DNA of 64,000 nt from Chlamydoabsidia padenii (lineage: Eukaryota; Mucoromycota; Mucoromycetes; Mucorales; Cunninghamellaceae): contig JAIWND010000021.1 in assembly GCA_025330725.1 (NCBI GenBank), positions 1 to 64,000 on the forward strand, read 5' to 3'. The translations under genes and the position numbers were made by a program. A model generated the notes under the pieces. The model had not been told where the DNA came from and did not search any database. It saw only the letters and a list, made by a program, of their open reading frames with translations. This document shows positions 53,857-64,000 of the stretch, piece after piece (position 1 is the first letter of the stretch; each line of letters starts with the position of its first letter).

Positions 53857-54570
53857 ATGAACCGAACGAGAGGGAGAAGTCTTTCTATAACTGAAGATGA
53901 TGTGGTAAGGCAGCAAACAAACAAAAGAAAAAAACTTACTGACAATCCTATTTAACATACCACTTTTATTACCAACAGGTCACCAACATTGAATCTCACC
54001 TGGACTTTGTTAAAAGGGTCTTAAAGTGGAGTATTTCCGATCTGGACCGTTTTATCACTCTTTTACGTGCACGGTAAGTATGACTTAATCCTCCTCCCAA
54101 CTTTGATTCATACTCACCTTGTTTGTTATCATACAGTATTGCAGCAGAAGAAGCCTATATTTTATCACTCTCTAAACTGACACGAACGACAGAACCAACC
54201 GAAACGACTCCTTTGTTTGGTGAAAAGCAACCTTCCTTTTTATGTGCGACCTTTTACTATGAACAAAGCATCGAACACACCATTCAACAACGCAAAGAAC
54301 TGATTCAAGGTATTCGAAACGAGGTGGACAAACTGGTGTTGGTCAAGGAAGGACAAGAAGGACGAAGGAAAATGGTAAAACAGGTCCAGGGGGAAAAGAA
54401 TGCGAATTATACCCTTTATCGAACAGGTGAACTGGCAAAGGTAAGTGTTGATATTAATAGATAATGATTGATTAACACTAATTATTATCATATCAGCTCA
54501 GAAAAGCCTATTCCAAGAAATGTAAAGATTTACAAATGGCCCAACAACAATTTGAACAACAGCAACTCAT

Positions 54571-54609
<39 letters not shown>

Positions 54610-57142
54610 GGATCAACAGCAATACGATGATATTAATCTCATCAATGATTACCTTCCACCTCAACATTCTTATCGTCGTCGCACATCTTCTGAAGAAGCC
54701 AAAAGACTCTCCAGTGACAGTCTAGGTGACAATAACGATGCATCCTCTATTCACTCCTTATCCAATCAAGACAGTGCTTATAAAAAGGGCATGGCTAACT
54801 TTATGGCATCGGTGGCTCAAGTTCGCACTCAATTCGCTAACGTGGCTCAATCCAATGGTGCACCTGATTTAAACAAACAGAATACCAAGTATGCTAAATT
54901 CAAAAAGGAAATCATGGATGCAGGTAAGTGTCATATGGAGATAAAGTGATGGTAGTAGAAATTAATCGGACTTTTTTTTTTTTTTTTTTTTTTTTTTGTA
55001 GATCATGAATATAGAAATGGGATTCGTCAGTTGGAACGTTTACGGAAACAACAAGTCAGTGGGGCTATTCAATCAATGAAGGTAAGGTATCAGTGTATAT
55101 AGTGACTATATGATCTTATTGTCTTTTTATTGTTTAGCATTTGGAAATCGCCATTACTGACAAGGCTCAAGTGACACAATCTTGTCTGTGTGGTATTCTT
55201 GACAAGGAACGACATGCATTGACCAATGAAATCAAGGTAAACAAAAAGAAAAAAGTCTCCTTTTCTAACTCTTTTATCATAATAGACAAATGAACTCTGT
55301 CAACGGTATGCGATTGAAATTAATGCGGAAAAGGACTTTGCTGCCTTTAGTAACCAATACAAGAAACTACCCTTCCGTGCACCTGAACCTTTACGATATG
55401 AAAACATTTACCTTGGACCATGTAAATGTAAGTATGCTGGATGAAGGGGGGGGGATCAATCAGTTGACTTTTTTTTTTTTTTTTTTTCGATAGATATTCT
55501 CTTTGGTGGGTCTTTGATGGAATACCACATGGATCACGATCGAACTGTTCCTCTTTTGGTAACCAAATGTGTCGAAGCTGTGGATGCAATGGGATTACAA
55601 AAAGAAGGCATCTACCGAATATCTGGACGACAAAGCAACATTGAAAAATTGAAACACGCCTTTGAACAAGATGAAGAAATGGAAATCGACCGAAAGTATG
55701 ATGTCTTTACTATTGCTACCGTGCTCAAAATCTACCTGCGCCAACTGGAAGAACCTCTCTTGAAGATCGATATGACAACTCGGGTGAAATATACTGGTAA
55801 GTTGACAGGAAATGGTATAGTGCTTGATACTAAATTCATTTTTTTTTTTTTTTTTTTATTGATGATAGAACTCAAGGACAAACAACGGCAATTGATGTTT
55901 TTACAAACCATTCTGTCTGGGCTGTCAAAGCCTCACCGTGATACCCTTTTAACCATTATTCGTCATCTGGCAAAGTAAGTAGTTACAAAGATGATCGATT
56001 AAAATTGACTCTTTAATCACTTTTTTTATAGGGTAAACGCCAACAGTCATATCAACAAGATGAATTTACAAAATCTCAGTGTCATCTTTACACCTGCGAT
56101 TTTCCATGACTTTAACCAAGCCGAACAACCTGGGGAATGGCATGTGGATACGGTATTTGAAGACTTGATCACCTACTATGACGCTCTCTTCACCAATGCG
56201 GAAATTCAATCTCGGGCACAAGCTGGACCTCAACCTCCTATCACCATCAAAACAGGTAATTTCGACTACTCGGTACAACCACCACCCACTTCGACCAATC
56301 TACTTTTGACAGCTGCGATGGGTCCACCTCCAATTGTAGCCAATGAACCTCCTACACCTACAACAAATAACCGATCGGCTTCTCTTGCTGCATTAACAAG
56401 GTCTGGCTCGTTGATGCATTCTCGATCACAAGTATCCCAGACACCGACACTTTACAATGATCCACAACAGTATCAGTATCATCATGCGTCTGAAACTCCG
56501 ACAATGCAACCACAGGGCGCATACCAGTATCATCAACAACCTTCTTACAATAAACAACAACAAACATCATCGTATCGACCACCACCACCACAACAACAAC
56601 AACAACGGCAACAAACAGCATATCAACAACAGCAACAACCATCTTACCATCACCCACCACCAATACAAAGCCAAAGCACACCATCACAAACGCGTCCTTC
56701 TACCTATTCGCCCAAACTACAAATGCACAACTTGACGATTCAAACAGATACTAGTCGATGGTCTAATCACATTGGGGAAAAAACAATAGAAGAAGACAGT
56801 GAAGACAGCAACAGCAACAATCAACTGATATCACCGGTGGTGGATGATCTTCGTGGATCCAGCAAGAAATTCGTTCCTCCTCGACAAGATTCTTTACGGA
56901 CAATGAAAAGTGGGTCTCCCGTGACACTGACACCTTCAGCCAACAGTAGTACTAGTAGTTTGGCGGCTGCCGTCAATGCGGCTGGTGATCTACAACAACG
57001 ATCTCAACATTCGGCTTCACACCCCCACATGGCTCAACCAGTCGTCATTGCCGCACAACAACAGCATTATCCATCAAGCGCTCAAATTGTCCCTACCTAT
57101 TCTCCTGTCACTCCTGGTCCCTCGGATTCAACAACCCACTAG
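53857..57142 (+). CDS. RGD1: F-BAR / RhoGAP protein (Rgd1 type)
   Basis: Ten exons: 53857-53904, 53979-54073, 54137-54440, 54497-54923, 55002-55081, 55138-55236, 55286-55427, 55494-55796, 55869-55974, 56032-57142 (904 aa). The N-terminal half is an F-BAR domain: HLDFVKRVLKWSISDLDRFITLLRARIAAEEAYILSLSKL, coiled helices, then LRKAYSKKCKDLQMAQQQ. A CAA-coded poly-Gln tract interrupts it, which is unusual for the fold. The RhoGAP domain has ILFGGSLMEYH, VPLLVTKCVEAVDAMGLQKEGIYRISGRQ (with the Arg finger), VLKIYLRQLEEPLL, HRDTLLTIIRHLAKV and NLSVIFTPAIF. The tail is long and Pro/Gln/Ser-rich. The family senses curved membrane and switches off Rho3/Rho4-type GTPases at growth sites. Confidence 0.9.
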
Positions 57143-57333
57143 TTTATCCTCTTCCCTTACTGTATAATCTCTATTCCCCCCTTCTCTCTCTTTTCCCCTT
57201 TTATTATGATATTGTCATTCTCCTTTTCTTTACCATTGTTTCTTTAGTTTACTGTTATATCTATTCCATTTATTGTCCTTCCATCCTTCCTCCCTCTTGT
57301 CGTCATTGCTCCCTTTTACCTCCTTTGACATCT

Positions 57334-57372
<39 letters not shown>

Positions 57373-58179
57373 TTTATTTTGTGATCTAATAAATAAATAA
57401 AAACTTATTAACACTATTGTCTCTTACTATGTATGTCTTGATGTGTGAAAAGGGTTTTGACGCATGGACGACCCGTATTTTAAAACTCCGAATATCCCTG
57501 GATCTGCCTAGGAAGGAGGTTGGCAGGTTAATTGAGGAGATAGTTTACTCAGTTTACACGTGGGATCGATCCGACCACCCCATATATGCACTCCACCAGA
57601 ATCACTTCCCTAAAACGCCATCAGGGCGCCAAACAAACGCAAAGCTCTACTCTTACCTATAAAAATTCTCTCTCTCTCTTGTGCATTTGGGAAAAAAGAA
57701 AAAAAATCTATTGTACTTTATGTCAAAACCTGGATGATCTAGTTTATCCCCCGAACACGTTCGTGTTTCAAACGCCGCTCAGGGGTAACTTTTGGTACGA
57801 CTGAACGAACAAAAAGGCAATGTGTTTTCAATTCCATATATAAAAAAGCAAACAAACTCTTAACCTTATGGGTGAACGCAATAGTATACAATGAGAAAGA
57901 AAGAAAAAGAAACAGGTCAATAAAAAAGGAGATTCCTGCATCCTTTCATTGTCATCCCGATAATAATAAAAAAAGTTTACCCTTGTCGTTGTATTCATTC
58001 TCATAATAATAGTATTGCTTTTAAAGAAGAATAAAAGAAAAGAAAGAGACTCAAGGAGGGAAGGGTGGGTGCGTGGATTAAGGGGGAGGCCAAGAAAGAG
58101 TGGCGGCGTTTGAATTACAACATGCGACAGAGGCAAATATAAAATACGCCGCTCTTTTTTCTCTCCTTTTTCTTTCTCT

Positions 58180-58212
<33 letters not shown>

Positions 58213-58314
58213 CTTTTCTTTTTTTTTTCTTTTCCTACTTTCTTTATTTTTATTCTCTCGTACCTACACTATATACCTACGCCTATATCCTTTTATTCCA
58301 ACACTTTATAAAGG
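57143..58314. other. 1.2-kb intergenic, PH-protein promoter
   Basis: Contains a (CT)n run at 57340-57370, GTTTCAAACGCCGC near 57766 and GGCGGCGTTTGAATTA at 58102-58117 (about 200 bp before the PH protein ATG). A T-run of about 37 occurs near 58176-58212. Short frames have no support. Confidence 0.5.
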
Positions 58315-59418
58315 ATGCCGATCACGGACTCTGCTTCAATACAAGGCTGGCTCATGAAGCAAAAACATGGATTGTATCGGTCGTGGCAAAAGCGGTATTT
58401 TGTTTTACAAGGAAGAGAACTCTCTTATTATCGGCATGAAGTAAGTAATACATATATAGAATGGAACTATCAACTAACTTGTCTTTTTTTCGGTGGAGTG
58501 TAGACGGATAAGGTGCCTCAGAATGTGCTTGACTTGGACCACTACACCATCTCCTTCAAGAAACAATCGCGACGGAACTGCACCTTTGTCTTGGTAGCTG
58601 AAGAACATTACATGCAACCTGATTACTATCTACAAGCAGAATCAAAGGACCATTTGGATATTTGGGTTAGTCATTTACAACAACACATGTCAACAAGTAG
58701 TGTTTTGGATAAATGGCTGGAACGACTGGATATGTCATGCTCGCCACAACCACGACAACAACAAGAATCGCCCAGTTCATGTACTTCACTTCATGTACCC
58801 ACCATATCTTATCACTCACATCATCATCAACAACAACAACAACAACAACATACCTTACGATCTCATCATTCGGTTGAATCGATCCATACCTTTTGCTCTT
58901 TACCCAGCGTCTCTCACCACCGCGTCTCCTTCACGAACGATCGACGTCCTTCTTCTCAATCAACACATAGTAATAATAGCACGACAAGTAATATCAGTAA
59001 TAACACATCAAACAGCACCACCCGACCTCCTGCTCTCACGCCTTCTTCCATCACCTCCTCATCCTCTTCCACCATCTCTAGCACCAGTGGGCAACATAAA
59101 TTCTTTGCATCACGATTATTCTCGAGGAAACAACATCAACAACAACATCGGCAGTCACCACAGAAACAACGATCTCTGGATGCCATGACAAGTTATAATA
59201 TCACGCCTGATGAAGAGGAACAGCAACAAGAAGACGAGGATCAACACTCTTTGGAGGAAGGACCCTTGATGGGTCAACCTCTCTTCTCTTCGGATGACAT
59301 GTATTCTCATTTGGTGACTTCAATCATTCTACCTAGTGAATATAACCATGATGATGATCCACAAGAACGTCTTTTACGTCGCCAACAAAAAGAACAAGAA
59401 GAAGAACAAGTGCTTTGA
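58315..59418 (+). CDS. PH-domain protein with low-complexity tail
   Basis: Two exons, 58315-58440 and 58504-59418 (346 aa). The PH domain starts SIQGWLMKQKHGLYRSWQKRYFVLQGRELSYYRHE. It continues with DLDHYTISFKKQSRRNCTFVLV, YYLQAESKDHLDIWVSHLQQHM, the typical seven strands and C-terminal helix (about residues 8-120). The basic residues of the first loop suggest phosphoinositide binding. The rest is Gln/His/Ser/Thr-rich with CAA-coded Gln runs and an acidic tail, without a recognised domain. It is likely an adaptor recruited to membrane. Confidence 0.85.
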
Positions 59419-59439
59419 TTGATGGTGCTCTTTGTGGTT

Positions 59440-59443
<4 letters not shown>

Positions 59444-59494
<51 letters not shown>
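59444..59494. repeat. Poly(T) run of 51
   Basis: The longest homopolymer of the window, in the 3' region of the PH gene. A second T-run at about 59537-59552 follows. Confidence 0.95.
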
Positions 59495-59496
<2 letters not shown>

Positions 59497-59937
59497 TATA
59501 TCCCCTTCATCCTTTTTTATGCGTCTTCTTCCTCTTTTTTTTTTTTTTTTTTATTTTATATATACAGATAGATAAATAATTATATTATATATACATAGTA
59601 TGCTATAGTTGACTCCTTCCCACTCCTCTCTTTCCTTCTTCACTCCCACCCCTTGACACACCCCTTCAATAGTATCTTTCTTTTACCGATTCATTGGATA
59701 TACTATTTGTACAATACAATTCTTTATACATCATGCCCCCTTCCACACTAGTTAGTCCCTTATCCATCCCATCTCCCCCTCCCCCCCTTTTTTTATAGTA
59801 TATGATACTTTTTATTCCTTCTTATTTACTAGTGTCATCGCCCCTCTTTTTTTTTTTTATTTATTTACCCAATATAATTCGTTTTAACAAAACAATCATC
59901 CTAATAAAACTATTCTAATCTAATTCTAATATCTATA
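59495..59937. other. Convergent intergenic region
   Basis: Pyrimidine-rich 3' flanks of the PH protein gene and COX11. No gene is seen. Confidence 0.6.
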
Positions 59938-60657
59938 TTAACCAATAGGGCTGACGGGAGCCAAATGAGGAGCATGTTTCGCATTAAACAAGGTATAACC
60001 CAGGGTGATCGTGGACACATCCTTCATGTAAGGGTCATCCAAAAAGTCCGGATCAATAAAGAAGAAAACCGGCATATCCACATCTTCACCCGGCGCCAGT
60101 CGTTGTTCTTCAAAACAAAAGCATTGGATCTTGTTAAAGTAGTTACCGGCTCGATAAGGTGTCACATTGTAAGTAGCGATCCCCACCACATCTTCTTTGG
60201 CTTGAGACTTGGCTTTATAAAAGGTCAGGGCAGTTTCACCAGGTACCACATAAATGTCACGCAATTCGGGCTTGAATGTCCAAGGCAGAGCATCCGATGT
60301 GTTGCTTTCAAATGTGATACGGATACGTCGTGGGGAGGAAGGGACCAGGCGGTCAGGTGTGAATTTGCTACGATCGGTTTGGACAGTGCCGCTGTAACCT
60401 GTGCTGGCACAAAAGAGTCGGTATAATGGTACAGCTGCATAAGAGATCCCGAGCATCGTGATAAAGACGGCGGCCGTGTACATGCCGGCTGAAGCATTGC
60501 TGGTGGAAGGTTTGGGTGGTGGTGTCGATGATGATGATTGCCAACGTATGCCGGAGGGTCGCTGTAGTGAGGGACGTGCCACTATCCGTGTTGTTAATGG
60601 TATGTATGGTTTGAGTGTCGGTCGTAGCAAGCTGGTAATGGAGCGACAGGCCAACAT
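59938..60657 (-). CDS. COX11: Cytochrome c oxidase assembly protein Cox11
   Basis: A single exon, 239 aa. An Arg-rich mitochondrial presequence (LACRSITSLLRPTLKPY) is followed by one TM helix (AGMYTAAVFITMLGISYAAVPLYRLFCASTGYSG) and the soluble Cox11 domain in the intermembrane space. It contains VQTDRSKFTPD, RIRITFESNTSDALPWTFKPE, ETALTFYKAKSQ and the copper motif QCFCFEEQRLAPGEDVDMPVFFFIDP, with both Cys kept. Cox11 delivers copper to the CuB site of Cox1. The gene is intronless, unlike its neighbours. GGCGGTGTTTAAATAT lies 73-88 bp upstream. Confidence 0.95.
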   Translation of the reverse strand: MLACRSITSLLRPTLKPYIPLTTRIVARPSLQRPSGIRWQSSSSTPPPKPSTSNASAGMYTAAVFITMLGISYAAVPLYRLFCASTGYSGTVQTDRSKFTPDRLVPSSPRRIRITFESNTSDALPWTFKPELRDIYVVPGETALTFYKAKSQAKEDVVGIATYNVTPYRAGNYFNKIQCFCFEEQRLAPGEDVDMPVFFFIDPDFLDDPYMKDVSTITLGYTLFNAKHAPHLAPVSPIG

Positions 60658-60774
60658 GATTTATTAAAGAGGGAGAAAAAAAAAAAAAAAGACAATAGAA
60701 TGTAAATGGTGTTTCCATTTTCATATATAGGCGGTGTTTAAATATGACTACAAGCCATGGGTCTCTGACAGACC

Positions 60775-60775
<1 letters not shown>

Positions 60776-60813
<38 letters not shown>
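60776..60813. repeat. Poly(A) run
   Basis: About 38 A residues in the spacer between COX11 and eIF5A. The rest of 60658-60967 holds only the COX11 promoter and the eIF5A 3' region. Confidence 0.9.
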
Positions 60814-60815
<2 letters not shown>

Positions 60816-60967
60816 CATCACCATCATAATAAACAAACCAACAAGATTTTATTATAATAACCATATTCTGAAAAGTTTATATGTATAAAAAAAGCACATA
60901 CACCTGTTACTACAACTACGAGAATGTAAGTGGATAAGTAACAATAAAAAAGGGGGGTTATTCCTAT

Positions 60968-61609
60968 TTAACCTGACTTGGGAGCTTCCTTGACTATATA
61001 CGCATGCAAAAAAAAAAAAAAAAAAAAGATTATTAGTATATGATTTTGATCCCCTACACCCACCCTACTTTTTTCCCTAAGCACTACTTACAGGCCAAAG
61101 CATGTTCTTCACCCATGGAGGAGACCACGGTCACGAGCAATTCCTTGCCTTCGTCAAATTCGTCCTTGAGTTGTTCACCAAGTTCATTATCGGGCAACTT
61201 GACATCTTCCTTGGTGGAACCATCAGTCAACATCAAGGAAAGGAAGCCATCATCAATATCCAAAAGTTGGTATTCGTTACGGACAACGTTAGGCACATCC
61301 ATGTTGTGGGTGGAAGGAGAGAGATCTTCGTATTTCCTATCAAGAAAAAGAGTATAGAGATTAGTCTAGGTCGTGACATTTTTATCGGGGCACTTACTTG
61401 TTGGTGAAGATATCAATACCAACCAAATGGACCTTGGCGTGACCGTGCTTACCAGTCTTGGAGGTAGACATTTCCACAATCTTGCAAGGACGACCCTTGA
61501 TCACCACATGACCATTCTTTCTCAAAGCAGAGCATTGCATGGGGAAGGTCTTGGAAGCACCAGCATCGGCAGATTCAAAGGCATGAGTTTCGTGTTCAGT
61601 GTCAGACAT
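60968..61609 (-). CDS. EIF5A: Translation factor eIF5A
   Basis: Three exons: 61609-61398, 61336-61092, 60993-60968 (160 aa). The hypusine loop is intact ([12 protein letters not shown], with the modified Lys after TG). The beta-barrel start has [26 protein letters not shown]. The OB-fold domain has [16 protein letters not shown], and the end reads ALAFKEAPKSG. It promotes peptide bond formation at stalled sites such as poly-Pro. A 5'-UTR intron is likely (donor GTAAGT complement near 61682-61687, acceptor near 61612), which would explain why the promoter element TTTCAAATGCCGAC at 61791-61804 lies about 185 bp from the ATG. Confidence 0.95.
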
Positions 61610-62004
61610 GTCTATTATTACCAAAACAACAAAAAGAGTTAGTATTTGTTCCTTTTTTCCATAAAAAAGGAATAAAGAGGAACTTACTGTAAGAGAGATG
61701 GAAGATTTCTAGATGAAGAAAAGAAAGAAAGAACAAACGCAAAAAAAAAAAAAAAAGTTCTAAATAAAAAAATAACCCACGTCAGGGTTATTTCAAATGC
61801 CGACTTGACAACCCTCTTTTTTAGTGTCATTCTTCGGCCTCACCTACCTTTTTTTTACACCCCGTTTTCGTTGGCTTATACCAACACTGTTTCGTGTAAG
61901 AGTTTGGCAAAAGGATAGCTTACCCATTCTTTTCATAGAAGCCCAATAAAGGCTCACTTTTTGATCGAAAAATTGAAATTCCGCTGCCTTTTTATTTCTT
62001 CAAA
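61610..62004. other. Intergenic, eIF5A promoter
   Basis: Apart from the probable 5'-UTR intron and the promoter element of eIF5A (61791-61804), it contains TTGAAATTCCGCTGCC at about 61973-61988 just before the small ORF at 62005. No other gene is seen. Confidence 0.5.
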
Positions 62005-62253
62005 ATGGATCATAACCCTGTTTGTTGCAAGGTAAGAATTGCTCTTCCTCTCAACCTTTGCAACGCCCTCAGGCGACTTACGCGGAGATTTAAACACACC
62101 GTACGATCACTCCCACCTCCAAAAAAGTCGACTGTTACCGATTCACCTCTTTTGATCAATGGTAACTCATCACAACAACTCTTCCTACTCTGCATTAATC
62201 TACTATGGTATTTAGCTCATTACTCTATCTTAAACTTCGATAATAATAAATAA
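62005..62253 (+). CDS. Possible small basic protein (82 or 64 aa)
   Basis: The frame is MDHNPVCCKVRIALPLNL, then a basic segment RRLTRRFKHTVRSLPPPKK, followed by ordinary sequence. A GTAACT...TTTAG intron at 62162-62215 (54 nt, no frame change) is possible and would give the shorter form ending AHYSILNFDNNK. No family is recognised and no homologue is remembered. It may be a fortuitous frame or an upstream exon of something else. Confidence 0.35.
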   Translation: MDHNPVCCKVRIALPLNLCNALRRLTRRFKHTVRSLPPPKKSTVTDSPLLINGNSSQQLFLLCINLLWYLAHYSILNFDNNK

Positions 62254-62565
62254 AGGTGCCCTTTGATATGATCCACCTCTTTTTTTTTTTGACTTACAGC
62301 ACTGTATAACTCTTCTCAAAGCATTAACATGTCTATAAGCCAAAATACTTGAATGAACTTGTTGCACTCTGGTGGTCTGACTGTCCCTTTCTCCCTGTAC
62401 CTGTTAATCACTTTGACAGATCCTATATAACCAAAAAGGAAACTCAAAGGCAGCGGCATTTGAATTTACACTCCGGTAACAGTTGTAGTCGCCAGTCGCC
62501 TAATTTTTTGCTCTTTCTCTTCTTCCCAACCTTTTTTTTTTCTTTTTAGTAAAGCTACCTATACA
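62254..62565. promoter_or_regulatory. HIR3 promoter with GCGGCATTTGAATTT element
   Basis: The element at 62453-62467 is 99-113 bp before the HIR3 ATG and is followed by a C/T-rich stretch as in other promoters here. No gene is seen in this spacer. Confidence 0.5.
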
Positions 62566-64000
62566 ATGGTAAGTGTTTAAATGATTGATTGATCTTTGCA
62601 CTAAAAGATTGATACGCTTCCTTAGGCTAACGGACTCACCCTTTATGGATTACTTTCTTCTTAATTTAGATACGGTGGCGAACTTTGAACAAGGACGACG
62701 AAATTGAACAACTGGACAATACAGAAATTCAGGTATAACAAAACATCATTAAACGGCTCATATAATCTATATAATGAACATCTCTAACGCTTTTGTGTTG
62801 TTTGTTTAATCACCATGTAGACTGAACATCTTTTGGAAATATATCAAAATGCACTCAACATACACCAAAAAGGACAACGTGCTGACGCCAAAGCCAAGTA
62901 CGAATTAATATTAAGCAATGACATTATGACTGCTGAAGACACAGAAGTAAGTCTATAAACTATCTTAATTTGATACCTTCAGCTTAACACATCTTTTTAT
63001 CTCTGTTAGGAACAAACCGAAGGTAATGCTCTCCATTCGTCCTCCTTGGTCACGTTGCGATTCCTGGTATTCAAGAACTATGCGGCTATTCTTAAAGAAG
63101 AGTCAAGTGATGTTGCTCTATCCAAGACTGATCGCACTGGGTTGTTACAAAAGGCGTTGGATTATTATATCAAAGTAGGTCAAGTCGCAGACTGTTATGG
63201 AGTAGACTAGTATTAGGTACACTAACTTCTTTTGTTTGTTTCATGGTACGTAGGCTCTTGCAGTAGATCCAACTGATCGCTCCATTTGGTATCATATTGG
63301 TGTGATTGCAACTTTATTACACAAACGATGTCTGGCTAGATCTTCTTTTGAAACGGGGTTCTATTTGGATACGTCGAAACCACAACAACAGCAAACAGCA
63401 ACAATAACAACAAACAGCTTTGAATCATTATTAACTACCAAGAGGACTGGCGAAAAGACCGCATATCTGGTATTTAGCAGCAGTAATATCTCACCCACCC
63501 AATGGCGATGCTTGGAAGGGTTATGCAAGGTAAAGTATCTGGATAATTCATCAAAAGACATAGTACGGAAAAAAACATGCTTACTGAATATTATTTTACT
63601 TCGTTTTTTGTAGGTCCTCTATGATATTGGCGACTTTGATCTTTGTAGTACGTACTTGAAGTTGGGATTAGCTCGATTTCCGGGGTGGACGTTTGCATCA
63701 GATCTGGAATACAAAATGGCAAACAACCAACAGATCGTCCCGTCAATAGATGATGACGAAAATATGGAATCACACTACGATCAACCTATTATCATGAAAA
63801 TCGCAACCTCAAGCTGGACTAGTGTTCTCTCGTTGCTATTGGATCAATACAAGCAGGATCAGCACACACATGACGATGTCCTTACATGTATGAACCGGGC
63901 TATACAAATCGATATCGAATTACGAGATGATACCACAGATCAAGATACAACTATGCTGGACAGTCATGATACATCCGATAAAGTACAACAACAACAGGAC
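62566..64000 (+). CDS. HIR3: Histone chaperone complex subunit Hir3/CABIN1, N-terminal part
   Basis: Visible exons are 62566-62568 (ATG alone), 62670-62732, 62821-62946, 63010-63174, 63254-63529 and 63614 to the edge (at least 340 aa). The joined sequence follows CABIN1/Hir3: MIRWRTLNKDDEIEQLD, then TPR-like helices EIYQNALNIHQKGQRADAKAKYELIL, LRFLVFKNYAAILKEE, LLQKALDYYIKALAVDPTDRSIWYHIGVIATLLHKRCLARSSFETG, WRCLEGLCKVLYDIGDFDLCSTYLKLGLARFPGW. Hir3/CABIN1 scaffolds the HIR/HIRA complex, which deposits H3-H4 outside replication. Poly-Gln coded by CAA appears twice. The gene is cut by the window edge. Confidence 0.9.

Noticed and set aside
57417..57804. Frames in the RGD1-PH spacer as a small gene
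   Set aside because: There are short overlapping frames only, without splice sites or composition unlike random DNA.
59938..60657. COX11 as a retrocopy because it lacks introns
   Set aside because: All motifs are intact, there is no A-tail or target-site repeat, and it has its own promoter element, so a normal intronless gene is more likely.

Overview
This window is eukaryotic and reads as a filamentous fungus of the Mucoromycota, most likely Mucorales. The genes are dense, encode clear fungal proteins and are split by many 45-90 bp GT/AG introns. Intergenic DNA is AT-rich with long homopolymer runs. The gene set includes two GPI-type chitin deacetylases, a cytochrome-b5 delta-6-type desaturase and a retained muskelin. 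The genus cannot be fixed from sequence reading alone. Exon coordinates were joined by eye from splice signals, reading frame and remembered family sequences, so individual junctions may be off by a few bases.

Layout, left to right. 0-5.5 kb: the 5' end of a Zn2Cys6 regulator (-), muskelin (+) and eEF1B beta (-). 5.6-11.2 kb: tRNA-Thr, a short PEX19 (-), the spliceosomal helicase PRP5 (-) and a decayed xanthine phosphoribosyltransferase (XPT1) relic (+). 11.8-21.6 kb: an MCT-type MFS transporter, Rab11/Ypt31, a b5-fusion desaturase and COG1, all (+). 21.7-27.5 kb: chitin deacetylases on both sides, (-) and (+), flanking a damaged HMG-box gene. 27.5-31.1 kb: relic-like DNA, an intronless Q/N-rich protein and a small membrane protein. 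31.2-37.3 kb: an ITFG1/LINKIN-type FG-GAP protein and VTC4 polyphosphate polymerase, both (-). 37-45.5 kb: a relic, a peroxisomal MaoC hydratase ending in SKL (+), a DUF4743-Nudix protein (-), a three-copy tandem repeat, a small ORF and REX3 exonuclease (+). 45.5-51.4 kb: relic DNA, eL13 (+) and a YwrD-like gamma-glutamyltransferase (-). 51.7-64 kb: a NET-domain-like acidic protein (-), an F-BAR/RhoGAP protein (+), a PH protein (+), COX11 (-), eIF5A (-), a small ORF and the 5' part of HIR3/CABIN1 (+).

The genes are mostly unrelated housekeeping functions (splicing, translation, vesicle traffic, peroxisome, vacuole, cell wall), as expected in a fungal chromosome, with no operon-like unit. The two deacetylases are the only obvious paralogues. 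Small peroxisomal themes recur (PEX19, SKL hydratase), as do Golgi/endosome traffic themes (Rab11, COG1).

The strongest unexplained signal is a promoter element of the form GCGGNATTTGAA(A/T), in either orientation. It lies about 75-125 bp (occasionally up to about 200 bp) upstream of the start codon of roughly 20 of the 29 genes. Other points of interest are a damaged HMG-box gene with an AT-AG intron, several pseudogenes, a PEX19 without its N-terminus or CaaX box, and a 235-bp tandem repeat whose copies each begin with the promoter-like element.
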